Below, piece by piece: positions 25,742 through 35,099 of a stretch of 64,000 nucleotides of DNA. The stretch is from Peribacillus muralis. GTDB lineage: Bacteria; Bacillota; Bacilli; Bacillales; DSM-1321. The stretch is taken from positions 4,021,051 through 4,085,050 of the forward strand of contig NZ_CP017080.1 in the NCBI RefSeq assembly GCF_001645685.2. Reading direction: 5' to 3'. Each line of letters starts with the position of its first letter. Positions within the stretch are counted from its first letter, which is position 1. A model generated the notes under the pieces. It was not told the origin of the DNA. It made no database searches and saw only the letters and a list, made by a program, of their open reading frames with translations. The position numbers and the translations under genes are program-made.

Positions 25742-26652
25742 TGGACGATTCATTGAAACACTCTTTAAAAAAAGCAAAACGAAAACAATTTCTAAAAATC
25801 GTCATTACTTCAATCATCGTTGTTCTTATTCTATTACCTATCCTTTATATAACTGGAAATTACTTTGCAGCGAAAAGTTCTTCAAGACTCCACGAACAGC
25901 TCTTTTTACATAATTCCATTGCCGAACCAAATATACAAATCGATTCTCAAGTTACGAGCAATTCCTCCATGTTTGGCGGCAACATTGTGACGAATCGTTC
26001 CAAAAATATCAATGGCAGTTTAGTACAGTGGAGCACCCTTACAAGTTCTTATGATTGGCTTCGCACCAATATTGATTACAACGAATTAACTCCGGGATTT
26101 TATTGGACCGATACGGAATTCTATGAGTATGATAAACAAACAAAGAATAAGGTTGCGACCTTTTATCATCCAGCTATTCATCGATACCATGACGGTGTGC
26201 AAAATGAACTAGGGGAAGTCTCACAAATGAAAAATCATGTTGCAGAAGTTGCGATTTCTTTCGATCAGCCTTATACATTAAAAGAAATCCAAGAAAAAAT
26301 TCCCGATAATCTAAACATCGTATGGTTGTATATGTCATCACAAATCGTAGACGAAAGTAAGGGCCCTGTTGGTGTGCAGGTTTATGGTTTTGATCCATCT
26401 GATTCATCGAAAGAAGCATACAATAGCTTTATTGATGCGCTTAAAGAATATGATGCAAATAATCAAAACGAAACAATCGAGAAGTTTCTACATTCAAATA
26501 AAAATAAACAGTTTGATCAAGTGAGAATTTTAGGGGCAATGCTGACTGGGCAAACTCAGAATTTTAAAGCGTTAGAAAATCAAGACTTTATTCGCGGTGC
26601 CTCTGTAGGTGCTACTGCCCAAATCGTCCCTTATATTAAACCGGAGAAATAA
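25741..26652 (+). CDS. Membrane anti-sigma factor (sigma-factor regulator family)
   Basis: 303 aa. A short basic cytoplasmic N-terminus (KHSLKKAKRKQFLK), one membrane helix (residues about 21-45), then a large extracellular domain; the C-terminal part matches the sigma-factor-regulator C-terminal domain (EVAISFDQPYTLKEIQEKIP, WLYMSSQ). It lacks the zinc-binding anti-sigma HxxxCxxC motif, typical of this alternative group. The TAATG overlap with the sigma gene implies coupled translation and a partner-pair function. Confidence 0.88.
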   Translation: MDDSLKHSLKKAKRKQFLKIVITSIIVVLILLPILYITGNYFAAKSSSRLHEQLFLHNSIAEPNIQIDSQVTSNSSMFGGNIVTNRSKNINGSLVQWSTLTSSYDWLRTNIDYNELTPGFYWTDTEFYEYDKQTKNKVATFYHPAIHRYHDGVQNELGEVSQMKNHVAEVAISFDQPYTLKEIQEKIPDNLNIVWLYMSSQIVDESKGPVGVQVYGFDPSDSSKEAYNSFIDALKEYDANNQNETIEKFLHSNKNKQFDQVRILGAMLTGQTQNFKALENQDFIRGASVGATAQIVPYIKPEK

Positions 26653-26657
26653 TAAGC

Positions 26658-26691
26658 AGAGACCAAATGAACTTTTGGTCTCTCTTTTTAT
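26658..26691 (+). terminator. Terminator after the sigma/anti-sigma operon
   Basis: AGAGACCAAA/TTTGGTCTCT 10-bp stem, short loop, then CTTTTTAT. Confidence 0.94.
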
Positions 26692-26740
26692 GTACTCTGC
26701 TCCGTAAGCTGTATTTTTTTAGCGATTCAACAGAGAATAA

Positions 26741-27283
26741 TTATTTTATGGAATTTGCTATTTCTACCAATATTTCCGATGTTACCTTATTAGAAATCCT
26801 CTTATCAACACTTAACATATATTGCCACCCATCTTTTTCGAAAAGTAAAAAGTTAATTACTCCAGAAGCCTTGGTACTATATATTGCAGTTTTTCCATCA
26901 TTCAATTTGAAAGTTCGATCAATATTACCTTCTCTAATTTTAACTTTATTTTCAACAGGTCTAACCCGAATTGCATAGTGGTTTTCAGATAGAGCTTTAT
27001 TCATGTACTCCGCCTCGAAGCCATCATTCACACTACCTTCAAGGTTATTGAACCTTCCGTAATAGTGAGTGAATGGTACTGGAGGTAATTGAATAGGCAA
27101 AGAAATGGTATGATTAAAATGCTTGTTACTTTCTTGCAATGCTTGATGTACTGAAGTGTAACCCATATCAGAAAGGAACCTTTCAAACTCTTTACTGTCA
27201 TTACTTGCGTAAATTGTTCCCGTGAATGAGAAGTAAAAAGGAATGCATAAGACAAATAACCTTAAAAACCTAATAACAATCAC
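26741..27283 (-). CDS. Secreted protein of unknown function, 180 aa
   Basis: N-terminal signal peptide (VIRFLRLFVLCIPFYFSFTGTIYA) with likely cleavage after YAS. The mature part has no known domain to me. Start is GTG 27283 next to GTGAGGGA; the site is too close, so the true start is uncertain. Convergent with the sigma operon. Confidence 0.62.
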   Translation of the reverse strand: MIVIRFLRLFVLCIPFYFSFTGTIYASNDSKEFERFLSDMGYTSVHQALQESNKHFNHTISLPIQLPPVPFTHYYGRFNNLEGSVNDGFEAEYMNKALSENHYAIRVRPVENKVKIREGNIDRTFKLNDGKTAIYSTKASGVINFLLFEKDGWQYMLSVDKRISNKVTSEILVEIANSIK

Positions 27284-27356
27284 TCCCTCACTTTTTATTA
27301 AATTAAGATCCCCTGAAGAATTTTAGATACGAGTCATTAGGTAGTGTTTATATTTA

Positions 27357-27440
27357 TTACCGTACAGTACGAAGTAAGAATAACCATATTGGAACTAACC
27401 TACTTCTATAGTTTCATTAGAAAAAGCTACCTCGACAATC
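27357..27440 (-). repeat. Degenerate dispersed repeat preceded by a CCGTACAGTACG palindrome
   Basis: GGAACTAACCtacttctatAGTTTC first arm (27391-27416) and AAAAAGCTACCT start of the centre; the rest is lost. TTATTACCGTACAGTACGAA at 27355-27374 recurs in altered form near 55260 and 56402. Confidence 0.5.
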
Positions 27441-27531
27441 TCTTTTATTGAACTAAAACGCATGTTCGTTCAAAACATATTCCATTCCATTTTGGGGCAA
27501 AGTAACTGTAACTAAAAACAAGGAGGAAGTC

Positions 27532-28029
27532 ATGTTTAAGAAAACGTTACTTGCTATAACTACATTATTCCTTTTGAACATTGTCACACCAACTCTAGAC
27601 GCAAAAGCTTTAACCTTTGGTGAATTGCCTCTCAAACAAAAATCAAAACAATGGTCGGTCCAAGTAGACAAAGCCGATCAAGGTAAGGGATTAGTAAAAC
27701 CGGAAAAAGGGATATTCCATACTTATTCTTTAGAGGTTGATAACATTGGTAAGGATGTATTATCGGCGAATATTTATATGTTCAGAAATGAACCTAACAC
27801 TACAACGAAGTTTTCACTTTTTGGTTGTCCTGATGAAAAGGAATGCAATGAAGAACACTTCGAGAGAGCGATCTCTTTAGCAAAACAAATGAATGATGGT
27901 ATGCCTTATCGATTTAGCAATTTCCTTTTGGCAGAAAAAGCTACGGAATTCGAAGTGGAAATCATTTGGACTCAAAAGGGGATGGAAGGCAGACCATTAA
28001 AAGAGACATTTACATTCACTGCCGATTAA
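27532..28029 (+). CDS. Secreted protein of unknown function, 165 aa
   Basis: Clear signal peptide (MFKKTLLAITTLFLLNIVTPTLDAKA) and a beta-rich mature domain with two cysteines (GCPDEKEC) that may form a disulphide. CAAGGAGGAAGTC gives an excellent start at ATG 27532. No family recognised. A hairpin follows the stop. Confidence 0.7.
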   Translation: MFKKTLLAITTLFLLNIVTPTLDAKALTFGELPLKQKSKQWSVQVDKADQGKGLVKPEKGIFHTYSLEVDNIGKDVLSANIYMFRNEPNTTTKFSLFGCPDEKECNEEHFERAISLAKQMNDGMPYRFSNFLLAEKATEFEVEIIWTQKGMEGRPLKETFTFTAD

Positions 28030-28036
28030 CAAGAAA

Positions 28037-28068
28037 AACACAAAGACCGGAATAATCAGTCTTTGTGT
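28037..28068 (+). terminator. Hairpin after the 165-aa secreted protein gene
   Basis: CACAAAGAC/GTCTTTGTG stem with a short loop; the following sequence is a single-arm remnant of the dispersed repeat (TGAACTAAAGCAACCGTTATGTCATTA), not a T-tract. Confidence 0.55.
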
Positions 28069-28121
28069 TGAACTAAAGCAACCGTTATGTCATTAAAACA
28101 AAAATGTTTTTGTTCATAGCG

Positions 28122-28595
28122 CTAATCCCAAAAATTATAGATAACCTCTCCAACACTTTTTGGCTTCCAATACGCTATTTGATTCAACTCAGCACTGTTC
28201 AGTTCATTATCATTTTCTAAAATAATCTTGCCAGTACCTTCTTTAATGATTAATGGATCAATTAGTTCCTCCCTACCCAAAACCTTATAGAACGGGCTAA
28301 ACTGTTTCATTAATTCCGGTTCATCAATAAAGTCAATATTCTCAAAATCAACAAAAGAAGCAAAAGCCAAAAAAGGATAATGAACATTAAGCAATATATG
28401 CATATGTTTGTTGAAAACTTTAACTTCGGCATTAAAAAAATTCACTGCAATCTGTTGTTCTAAAGACCCAAACACTTGTCCGTTATTCCTTCCCATAATA
28501 CTAAAACAATGCTGTTTAAATTGTTTTCCATCAATTGTTGGTGGCATATCATGTTCTGCATAATAATAACCCGTTACTCCTTTAGGAAGTATCAC
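28122..28595 (-). CDS. Hypothetical protein, 157 aa
   Basis: Soluble protein with PKGVTGYYYAEHDMPPTIDG, QHCFSIMGRNNGQVFGSLEQQ and LLNVHYPFLAFASFVDFENIDFID. Start GTG 28595 behind GGGTGGGG. Possibly an Imm/SMI-like small accessory protein, but I cannot assign a family. Confidence 0.6.
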   Translation of the reverse strand: MILPKGVTGYYYAEHDMPPTIDGKQFKQHCFSIMGRNNGQVFGSLEQQIAVNFFNAEVKVFNKHMHILLNVHYPFLAFASFVDFENIDFIDEPELMKQFSPFYKVLGREELIDPLIIKEGTGKIILENDNELNSAELNQIAYWKPKSVGEVIYNFWD

Positions 28596-28706
28596 TAAAC
28601 CCCACCCCCATTCATTGTTTTTATAGCTTATAGTTTAACATCGAGGAGGCGCTCAGATTGCCCTGATCTTAAGCCTCTAGCACTCGTTAGTTAATTCATA
28701 CACTCT

Positions 28707-28871
28707 CTAATTTTCTTTCGGTTTTTTAAAACTCAAGTATCCTCCTGAAATTAAACCTAACGCCGATAATCCATAAATAACGGATTTAATATCAGTATGA
28801 ATATCTAAGTTAGATGTAACCAAAGCCAACAAAACAGAAAGCACTGTTACTATTTATGATTTGGATTTCAA
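28707..28871 (-). pseudogene. Small membrane protein with nonsense codon at position 6
   Basis: A TTG start (28871) with AAGGAAGTG upstream reads MKSKS, then TAA, then continues in frame through two hydrophobic segments (TVLSVLLALVTS; VIYGLSALGLISGGYLSF) to KKPKEN and TAG. The frame is otherwise intact over 54 codons, suggesting a recent nonsense mutation. Confidence 0.55.
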
Positions 28872-29247
28872 GTCTTCACACTTCCTTTCTAGTGGAATTT
28901 GCTAGTATATTGACAATGCCTAATACGCGGCCAAAAAATTACCGTTATTTTTATGTTCTTTCTAAGAGCTATTACAAAAGTTACTAGAAGAAGAAACCAC
29001 CTCTTCCATCACAAGCACACAAGCACAAAAGTCCAAAAGACCATTTTAACACAAAAAATCCATAAATTAGGTTAGGTATCATTTAAAATCAAAAACATGA
29101 TGCTTAACGATCTATCCTGCCCCGTTAGTCGCAACTTTATTATTATCTGCTCAGCTTGGTTGTCCCTTCCTACCTCTGTTACCAGGTTGAGTAGCACCTC
29201 CTTCCACAACATAAAAAGCCATTCCTGTACGGAATGACTTTTACGCA
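28872..29247. other. Non-coding region with a repeat remnant and the sda-like gene's terminator
   Basis: Contains CCTGCCCCGTTAGTC (29116-29130), the first-arm half of the dispersed repeat. At 29209-29246 a CATTCC/GGAATG hairpin flanked by T-runs serves the minus-strand gene at 29248. No gene is supported. Confidence 0.5.
29209..29246 (-). terminator. Terminator after the Sda-like gene
   Basis: Minus strand: AAGTCATTCC-gtaca-GGAATGGCTTTTTA; CATTCC/GGAATG core stem extended by AAG/CTT. Confidence 0.8.
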
Positions 29248-29415
29248 TCACAGCTTTAGTTTGATTTTTTCTTGAAATAATTTATTATTTTCCAATTCAC
29301 GTCTACATATTTCATTTTCAAGTAATTCCACAAAGTCCTTACTATCTTTAAGCTTGGTAGCCGAGACGTAAGTTTCTATCAATAGTTCATCATCTAAACG
29401 ATTTAAACAATTCAT
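29248..29415 (-). CDS. Sda-like sporulation histidine kinase inhibitor
   Basis: 55-aa ORF on the minus strand: LDDELLIETYVSATKLKDSKDFVELLENEICRR follows the Sda pattern (LSDELLIESYxxAtelnlnrDFIeLIEnEIkRR). Sda forms a helical hairpin that binds the dimerisation domain of KinA-type kinases and blocks sporulation when replication is disturbed. Here a longer basic C-terminal tail (NNKLFQEKIKLKL) replaces the usual short end. AAGGAGTGGG lies before ATG 29415, and a terminator follows. It is probably a paralogue rather than the canonical copy. Confidence 0.8.
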   Translation of the reverse strand: MNCLNRLDDELLIETYVSATKLKDSKDFVELLENEICRRELENNKLFQEKIKLKL

Positions 29416-29604
29416 TATCACCCACTCCTTCTGACCTGAAATTGAACAGACTCCATTAGAAAAGACTAGATAACAATAAAATTGTTATTTCATATACTAT
29501 TTCTCAATACTTTTCTTGAATATATTTACCACGTTGTTATATAGATACAAACCATTATGCCTAAAAACAGTATTTTTTTCACATTAATTTAGATGAAATG
29601 GGCA

Positions 29605-29780
29605 TTAATAACTAAACATTCTTCCCTTTCTTGATTCACTATGAAAGGGGAAATGTGTTTTACCTAAAGAATTTGCAAAGTGATAGTTATACGAACATAT
29701 GAATTGATGACCATTGGGATCTTCGAAGCAGTAAGACCGCAAATGATTAAACCACTCAAAATTTACCGGTGTAGAATTCT
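29605..29780 (-). pseudogene. Remnant of a glyoxalase/VOC-family gene
   Basis: The minus-strand frame from 29760 to TAA 29605 reads FEWFNHLRSYCFEDPNGHQFICSYN..., the end of a VOC (vicinal oxygen chelate) domain with its characteristic DPNGHQFI. A stop interrupts it upstream, and FYTGKF is seen in a shifted frame. No start codon remains. Confidence 0.6.
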
Positions 29781-29913
29781 TCATTTTATATTCAGGCAGT
29801 TTCTATTGTTTTTACTTTTTTATCCACACTCCATTTCATAGCACTACAGATAATGAAAGACTTTCGTATTTGCATGGTGGTTGAAGAATGTGCCCATTAC
29901 CAACCTTAAAGGC

Positions 29914-29946
29914 ATTAAAAAAAGGCTACTTTACGTAACCTTTTTT
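29914..29946 (-). terminator. Terminator after the beta-lactamase gene
   Basis: AAAAGG-TAC/GTA-CCTTTT stem with one mismatch, flanked by A7 and T6 runs, 15 bp from the beta-lactamase stop. Confidence 0.75.
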
Positions 29947-29960
29947 ATTGCAATCCATTT

Positions 29961-30890
29961 CTATTCATTTTGGACTTTCAGGGCCTTCATTACTTCTTTT
30001 GTTGCCTCAGCAATAAGCTTGTCGTCATACTCAGCATCTTTTTTATCACGACTTGACAGTACGGCAAGAACAATAGGGTCTCCTTTTGGCGGCCAAATGA
30101 TGGCAATGTCATTTCGCGTACCATATGATCCCGCACCAGTCTTATCAGCCACTGCCCAATCTTTCGGCACTCCTGCACGGATTAGCGCATCTCCTGTAGT
30201 ATTTCTCTTCATCCAATCAATGAACATTTCCCGTTTCTCTTTTGGAAGTGCATCTCCCAATGTTAAAGCCTGGAGACTGGAAGCAAGTGCTCTTGGTGTG
30301 CTCGTATCATGCGTTTCACCAGGATTCACTTCATTTAAATCCGGCTCAATTCGCTCGGGGTTGGTCACATCGTCGCCCATTTCCTTTAGTGCCTTTTTAA
30401 ATCCAGCCGGCCCCCCAAGTTGTTTAAGGATGAGGTTACCAGCAGTGTTATCACTGTACCGAATAGAAGCATCCGAAAGCTCCTTCAGAGTCATTCCGGT
30501 ATCAACATGCTTTTCGGTAATCGGATTATAATTAACAAGATCGTCACTTGTATAATTAATTCTTTGATCAAGGTCTTTTATTGACTTCTGTTGTAAAAGC
30601 GCTCCTACAGCTAGAGCCTTATGAGTGGATGCATAAGCAAAACGCTCATCTGGATGATACGTTACCGTTTGGTTCGTCCCCGTATCCAAGGCAAAGATAC
30701 CAAGTTTAGCATCGAATTTTTCTTCAAGCTTAGCAAAATCATGAACCTTGGCAGTTTCTTGTTTTTTTGGTTTAGTTGATTCATCATTACCGTTATTGTT
30801 CGAACAACCTACAAGCGCTGCGCATGAAAGAAATAGTATAGGCATGATTTTCCTGAATTTAGTACTTAAAATAGTGTTCAATGATTTCAA
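29961..30890 (-). CDS. Class A beta-lactamase, lipoprotein type
   Basis: Serine beta-lactamase hydrolysing penicillins and related drugs at the outer face of the membrane. Lipobox LVGC (Cys29) indicates lipid anchoring. Active-site motifs: STHK (88-91, Ser nucleophile and Lys), SDN (146-148), EPDLNE omega-loop with the general base (182-187) and KTG (250-252). 309 aa, normal length. Start TTG 30890 lies 8 nt after GAGGTG. No BlaR/BlaI genes adjoin it; the LysR gene on the other side is on the same strand and is not obviously linked. Confidence 0.95.
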   Translation of the reverse strand: MKSLNTILSTKFRKIMPILFLSCAALVGCSNNNGNDESTKPKKQETAKVHDFAKLEEKFDAKLGIFALDTGTNQTVTYHPDERFAYASTHKALAVGALLQQKSIKDLDQRINYTSDDLVNYNPITEKHVDTGMTLKELSDASIRYSDNTAGNLILKQLGGPAGFKKALKEMGDDVTNPERIEPDLNEVNPGETHDTSTPRALASSLQALTLGDALPKEKREMFIDWMKRNTTGDALIRAGVPKDWAVADKTGAGSYGTRNDIAIIWPPKGDPIVLAVLSSRDKKDAEYDDKLIAEATKEVMKALKVQNE

Positions 30891-31110
30891 TGAACGGACA
30901 CCTCTTTCTAGAAACTTTTTATTTTGTGTTCTCCTCCGCGGGGATCACTAACACAGCTATTCTATCAACTATCCTTCCCGATGAACATGTAACGTTCATG
31001 ATACCTTCATGATAAGAACCTTAATATTTCCAATGTTCACTTTTCATTACCAACTAGAAAGTGTTTGCTTTTTACACATTTCAATTCACTCGTTAATCCA
31101 CTATACTCAT

Positions 31111-31980
31111 TCACTTTCTGTTCTTATATGATAAATATTCTAAAAACTTCAGGGAAGCAAGGGAAAGTGTTTTTTGTTCTCTCATTGCAACACCAATCTT
31201 TCTAAAAGCAGGGACTTCAAGCTCCTTCGCTATAATTTTGTGAGGAATACGCTGTAGGATCAATTCTGGTAGTATACTGATTCCTAGTCCATTTTCCACC
31301 ATCGACATAATGGCATAGTCATCCCATGTTGTAAAATTAACATGGGGTGTAATCTGGTGCTTCTCGAAAATTTCAGAGATTTCTGCTTTTGCCCCCTTTT
31401 CCAACAGCATAAACGGACTTTCCAGTAAGCCGTTGATGGGAAACCTTTCGCAAGTAGCAAGAGGATGGTTTTGGGGCATCACTGCCAGCAAACGGTCTTG
31501 TTCCAAAAAGATTGTTTCAAGTCCTGCTTTTGTCGGCAGCCGCAAAAATCCAAAGTCCACACGTCCATTTAAGATCCAACTCTCTATTTCTGTATAATCA
31601 CCAAGCAGAAATTCAAAATCTATCATTGGGTAATCCTTCTTAAAAATTTTAATCATGTTAGGGAGCCAGTGAGATGCGACGCTGGAAAAGGTCCCAATAC
31701 GAATGATGCCGGATTCCAAATCATTCAAGTCTCCGATTTGCTTCATTAAGATTTCATACTCATTGCATATTCTCTTTAGTTGGGGCAGTAGCTTCAACCC
31801 ATCCGAGGTTAGATTGATACCGGCACGTCCTCTTTCAAAAAGGAACATCCCCCATTCCTTTTCCAAATCATTAATCATCCGGCTGATCCCAGACTGTGAA
31901 TAGTCCAATATTTCGGCAGCTTTTGTAAAACTGCCCAATTCCACCGCTTTGACAAATGCCATATATTTTTGGATATTCAT
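31111..31980 (-). CDS. LysR-family transcriptional regulator
   Basis: 289 aa. Winged HTH at residues 1-60 (MNIQKYMAFVKAVELGSFTKAAEILDYSQSGISRMI) and a LysR substrate-binding domain. ATG 31980 is preferred: AGGAAAGAG lies just upstream and the frame's earlier ATG adds unconserved residues. It is divergent from a degraded gene and, beyond that, EamA exporters, one of which may be its target. Effector unknown. Confidence 0.9.
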   Translation of the reverse strand: MNIQKYMAFVKAVELGSFTKAAEILDYSQSGISRMINDLEKEWGMFLFERGRAGINLTSDGLKLLPQLKRICNEYEILMKQIGDLNDLESGIIRIGTFSSVASHWLPNMIKIFKKDYPMIDFEFLLGDYTEIESWILNGRVDFGFLRLPTKAGLETIFLEQDRLLAVMPQNHPLATCERFPINGLLESPFMLLEKGAKAEISEIFEKHQITPHVNFTTWDDYAIMSMVENGLGISILPELILQRIPHKIIAKELEVPAFRKIGVAMREQKTLSLASLKFLEYLSYKNRK

Positions 31981-32098
31981 ATCTCTTTCCTCATTCCATC
32001 TGATTTTCTCATGCAATCCATGATAAACATTCGTTTTTGTAATGCATGTGATCATGATATATTTTTACCTATAATTATTCAAGTTAGGAAAGGAAACG

Positions 32099-32520
32099 AT
32101 GTTTTATGTGAGTGATATTATGGAAAAAGCACGAGACAGCTACAAGTCTCATCTACAAGACACGGTCTATGAATCTTTGACAAAGTGACAGATTCCATTT
32201 CAATGGAGGACTATATCAAAAATGGGATGAGGCAATGGTCAAAACGCTGTTCCTCTGCACTAGTAAAAAGAAAGCCTGTCAATAATTTATAACCACCGCA
32301 GATCAAGCAATTCACTCGGTATATCGGAGCTGCCACTGTATTTGGCGTTTTAATGGACACGGAAAATCTTGTGCAGGTGGTTTTCGATAAGAATGTACTT
32401 TCAGGGGAGTGATATGGTTGTAGCGATGGAACGACAGCCAGTTTCATGAAGGTCAAAACTGCGATGATCGTCAATGACTCCTCTCCTATGCAAAGCACAT
32501 TCCGAAGGTGATTGACCTGT
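32099..32520 (+). pseudogene. Degraded gene of unknown family
   Basis: ATG 32099 behind AGGAAAGGAAACG reads 29 codons (MFYVSDIMEKARDSYKSHLQ...) to a stop. Coding-like sequence continues in another frame (TDSISMEDYIKNGMRQWSKR) and then in a third (RYIGAATVFGVLMDTENLVQVVFDKNVL, interrupted by TGA). Several frameshifts and stops are needed. The parent family is not recognised. Confidence 0.45.
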
Positions 32521-32679
32521 AGAAAACGTGGTGATTAAAAAGTTTCACTGAAAGCATACGCACAATCGGTGTACGTATAGCTGCCTTCGAATCGTACTCT
32601 GGACTTGTGATCACTCATATTAAATACGGATTAAGAACCTTCGCAAAGTACCTATTTCGAAGGTTCGTGGGAGCAGACG

Positions 32680-33570
32680 ATGAAATCCAAACTACAGTTT
32701 ATATTATCCATGGTCATTTTCGGTACAATTGGTTTAGTCGTTCGATACATTGATTTATCATCGAGCGAAAGAGCCTTACTAAGCAGTTTCCTTGGCTGCT
32801 TCTTTTTACTGCTAGTATTCTTCATGATGAAGAAAAAAATATCATGGAATTCAGTTAAATCCAATGCTTTATTTTTGATCGTTTCCAGTATAGCATTGGG
32901 GGGGAATTGGATTTTCCTTTATCAATCGTATGACTATACGACAATTGCCAATGCAACGCTAGGTTATTACTTTGCACCTGTGTTTGTGATGATACTTTCT
33001 CCCTTTGTACTTAAGGAACCATTATCCATTAAAAAAATGGTCTGTATAGGTGCAGCCATCATCAGTATGTTAATGATTGCAGGAGAAGGAGTGAGTGCAT
33101 CCAGGTCAGATGATATTCTTGGATTCTCCTTTGGATTAATCGCGGCTGCCTTTTATGCTGCGTTATTGCTTTTCAATAAATTCATTAAAAATATGGGAAA
33201 GTTAGAACTGACCATCATTCAGCTTGCTATGACCACTTTACTTCTAATGCCCTATGTTTTCCTGACTGAAGGCTTTAGTATCTTTGAAGTATCAAGTTCC
33301 TCGGTTCCTTTTATTTTAATTTTAGGGATCATCAATACAGGGATTGGGTTTTGGCTATTTTTCTCTGGTATGGAAAATTTGAAAGGACAGAGTATAGCCA
33401 TGTTAAGTTATGTAGATCCATTTGTAGCTATATTGATTTCTGCACTTATCCTGCAAGAGCAAATGACAGTGGTTCAAATGCTCGGTGGTGTATTGCTATT
33501 AGGTTCCACGTTTGTCAGTGAAATCAGGTTCATCAACTTTTCAAAAACATCTAATGATAACCTCAGCTGA
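32680..33570 (+). CDS. EamA-family (DMT superfamily) transporter
   Basis: 296 aa with ten membrane helices in two EamA repeats (second repeat begins near GFSFGLIAAAFYAALLLFNK). DMT exporters move metabolites such as amino acids or drugs out of the cell. ATG 32680 has a weak GGGAGC site. A second EamA gene follows after its terminator. The substrate is unknown; export is inferred from family. Confidence 0.9.
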   Translation: MKSKLQFILSMVIFGTIGLVVRYIDLSSSERALLSSFLGCFFLLLVFFMMKKKISWNSVKSNALFLIVSSIALGGNWIFLYQSYDYTTIANATLGYYFAPVFVMILSPFVLKEPLSIKKMVCIGAAIISMLMIAGEGVSASRSDDILGFSFGLIAAAFYAALLLFNKFIKNMGKLELTIIQLAMTTLLLMPYVFLTEGFSIFEVSSSSVPFILILGIINTGIGFWLFFSGMENLKGQSIAMLSYVDPFVAILISALILQEQMTVVQMLGGVLLLGSTFVSEIRFINFSKTSNDNLS

Positions 33571-33588
33571 ATCATGTTAAAACGTTTG

Positions 33589-33615
33589 GGAGATTTACCT
33601 CCCGGTTTTTCAAAC
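33589..33615 (+). terminator. Terminator after the first EamA gene
   Basis: GGGAG/CTCCC stem with loop ATTTAC region, followed by GGTTTTTC. Confidence 0.75.
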
Positions 33616-33924
33616 GACGAAAGTAGTGATAAGATAACTGAAAACGTCCTTATGCTCCTAAACACACATGATCCGTTTTAGTCCTGTCCTTCACAATCCA
33701 TTCCCGGTAATTAAATTTTCCAATAATCTGATAACTAAAGCTTGCTATTCTTTGCTATGATAAGATTAGTAAAAAAATGGACTAGAGGTGAACATGATGT
33801 ATTGGACTCCATTATTTGAAAATGATGTACCAAACGTACTCTCCCAATCTTGACGGAGAGAACTTTGGAATGGCGATTTCTCTCCGTTAGGGCAACAAGC
33901 CTAAAAAATACGGAGGGTATGAAC

Positions 33925-34830
33925 ATGAAAAACACATTAATCGGTTCATTGTTTTTAATTTTAGCTTCAAGTATTTGGGGAGGTATGTATGTTGTCGTCA
34001 AAGTGGTAGTGACAGTCATACCACCATTGGAACTTGTATGGATTCGTTATCTAATCGCACTTGTTGCGTTGGTATCCATTGGGATTGTCACTAAACAGAA
34101 ATGGAAAATCAAAAGGCAACATATACGGATGATAATGACCATTTCGATTGTGGGATACGTCATTTCCATAGTCACTCAAGAAACGGGTACAATGCTTTCC
34201 ACCGCACAAATGGGCGCTATTCTCACTTCCACCACACCTGCCTTCATGGTCGTGTTTGCTAGTTTAATACTTAAAGAACGTTTGACTTTTAAGAAAGCTA
34301 TTTCTGTAAGCTTAGCGACTATCGGAGTCATTATGATTGTAGGAATTGACGATATTAACATGTCCAGTATGCTGGGAGGCTTCTCACTTATTATCGCTGC
34401 ATTGACTTGGGCTTTGATGTCCATACTGATAAAATGCCTGCCTAGTGATTATTCACAGATTGTGGTAAATGCCTATGCTACGTTCATTGCTTTTGTTGTT
34501 CTAACTCCGTTGGTCATCACGAGATTACCTAAAATAAATATTAACGACTTATCCGATCCTGCCATTTGGGGAGGCTTACTGTATTTAGGGGTCATATCAA
34601 CTGCCATTGCATTTCTATTGTGGAATCGTGGTCTGCAAATGCTCCATGCCTCTGGTGGAGGAGTTTTCTTCTTTTTCCAGCCTGTTGTTGGAACATTATT
34701 AGGGTGGCTGATATTAGGAGAAACCATCAGTATCACCTTTTGGGCTGGTTCTTTCTTCATTCTTTTAGGAGTCCTGCTTGTTCTGAAAGAGAGACAAGAA
34801 GAACGGAACCAATCAAACCTCGATATGTAA
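33925..34830 (+). CDS. EamA-family (DMT superfamily) transporter
   Basis: 301 aa with ten helices; begins MKNTLIGSLFLILASSIWGGMYVVVK, typical of the family, with the second repeat at GGFSLIIAALTWALMSIL. ATG 33925 is chosen since GGAGGG lies 7 nt upstream; earlier in-frame ATGs are not supported. It differs clearly from the first EamA protein, so this is not a recent tandem duplication. The C-terminal residues are charged (KERQEERNQSN). Confidence 0.9.
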   Translation: MKNTLIGSLFLILASSIWGGMYVVVKVVVTVIPPLELVWIRYLIALVALVSIGIVTKQKWKIKRQHIRMIMTISIVGYVISIVTQETGTMLSTAQMGAILTSTTPAFMVVFASLILKERLTFKKAISVSLATIGVIMIVGIDDINMSSMLGGFSLIIAALTWALMSILIKCLPSDYSQIVVNAYATFIAFVVLTPLVITRLPKININDLSDPAIWGGLLYLGVISTAIAFLLWNRGLQMLHASGGGVFFFFQPVVGTLLGWLILGETISITFWAGSFFILLGVLLVLKERQEERNQSNLDM

Positions 34831-35033
34831 AAGGAATTACGCCATTAGCTGGAGGAAGTGGTAAAGCAGAAGCGTTCCCTAAAACGCCGCAGTGCTCAAA
34901 TAACAGAATGGTATGTAATGGACGTTGCTAATTTAGTTCAGAAGTTTTGGGTGCTGTTACCATAAATCCAAAGAACATATGTGATGTTCTTATTCCCTTC
35001 TTCCGCTTATCCTGTCCCTTGTAGTTGAATACG

Positions 35034-35072
35034 AGACAGCCAAGGACCTTTAAAGCCTTGGCTGTTTTTCAT
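35034..35072. terminator. Bidirectional terminator between EamA and tcuA-like genes
   Basis: GACAGCCAAGG/CCTTGGCTGT 10-11 bp stem followed by TTTTTC on the plus strand; it lies 30 bp from the tcuA-like stop on the other strand. Confidence 0.85.
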
Positions 35073-35099
35073 TCTTCCACTTAAACTCTTCAAGGAAAC

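Noticed and set aside
34566..34931. 121-codon plus ORF in the second EamA gene
   Set aside because: Out-of-frame shadow of a clear ten-helix transporter.
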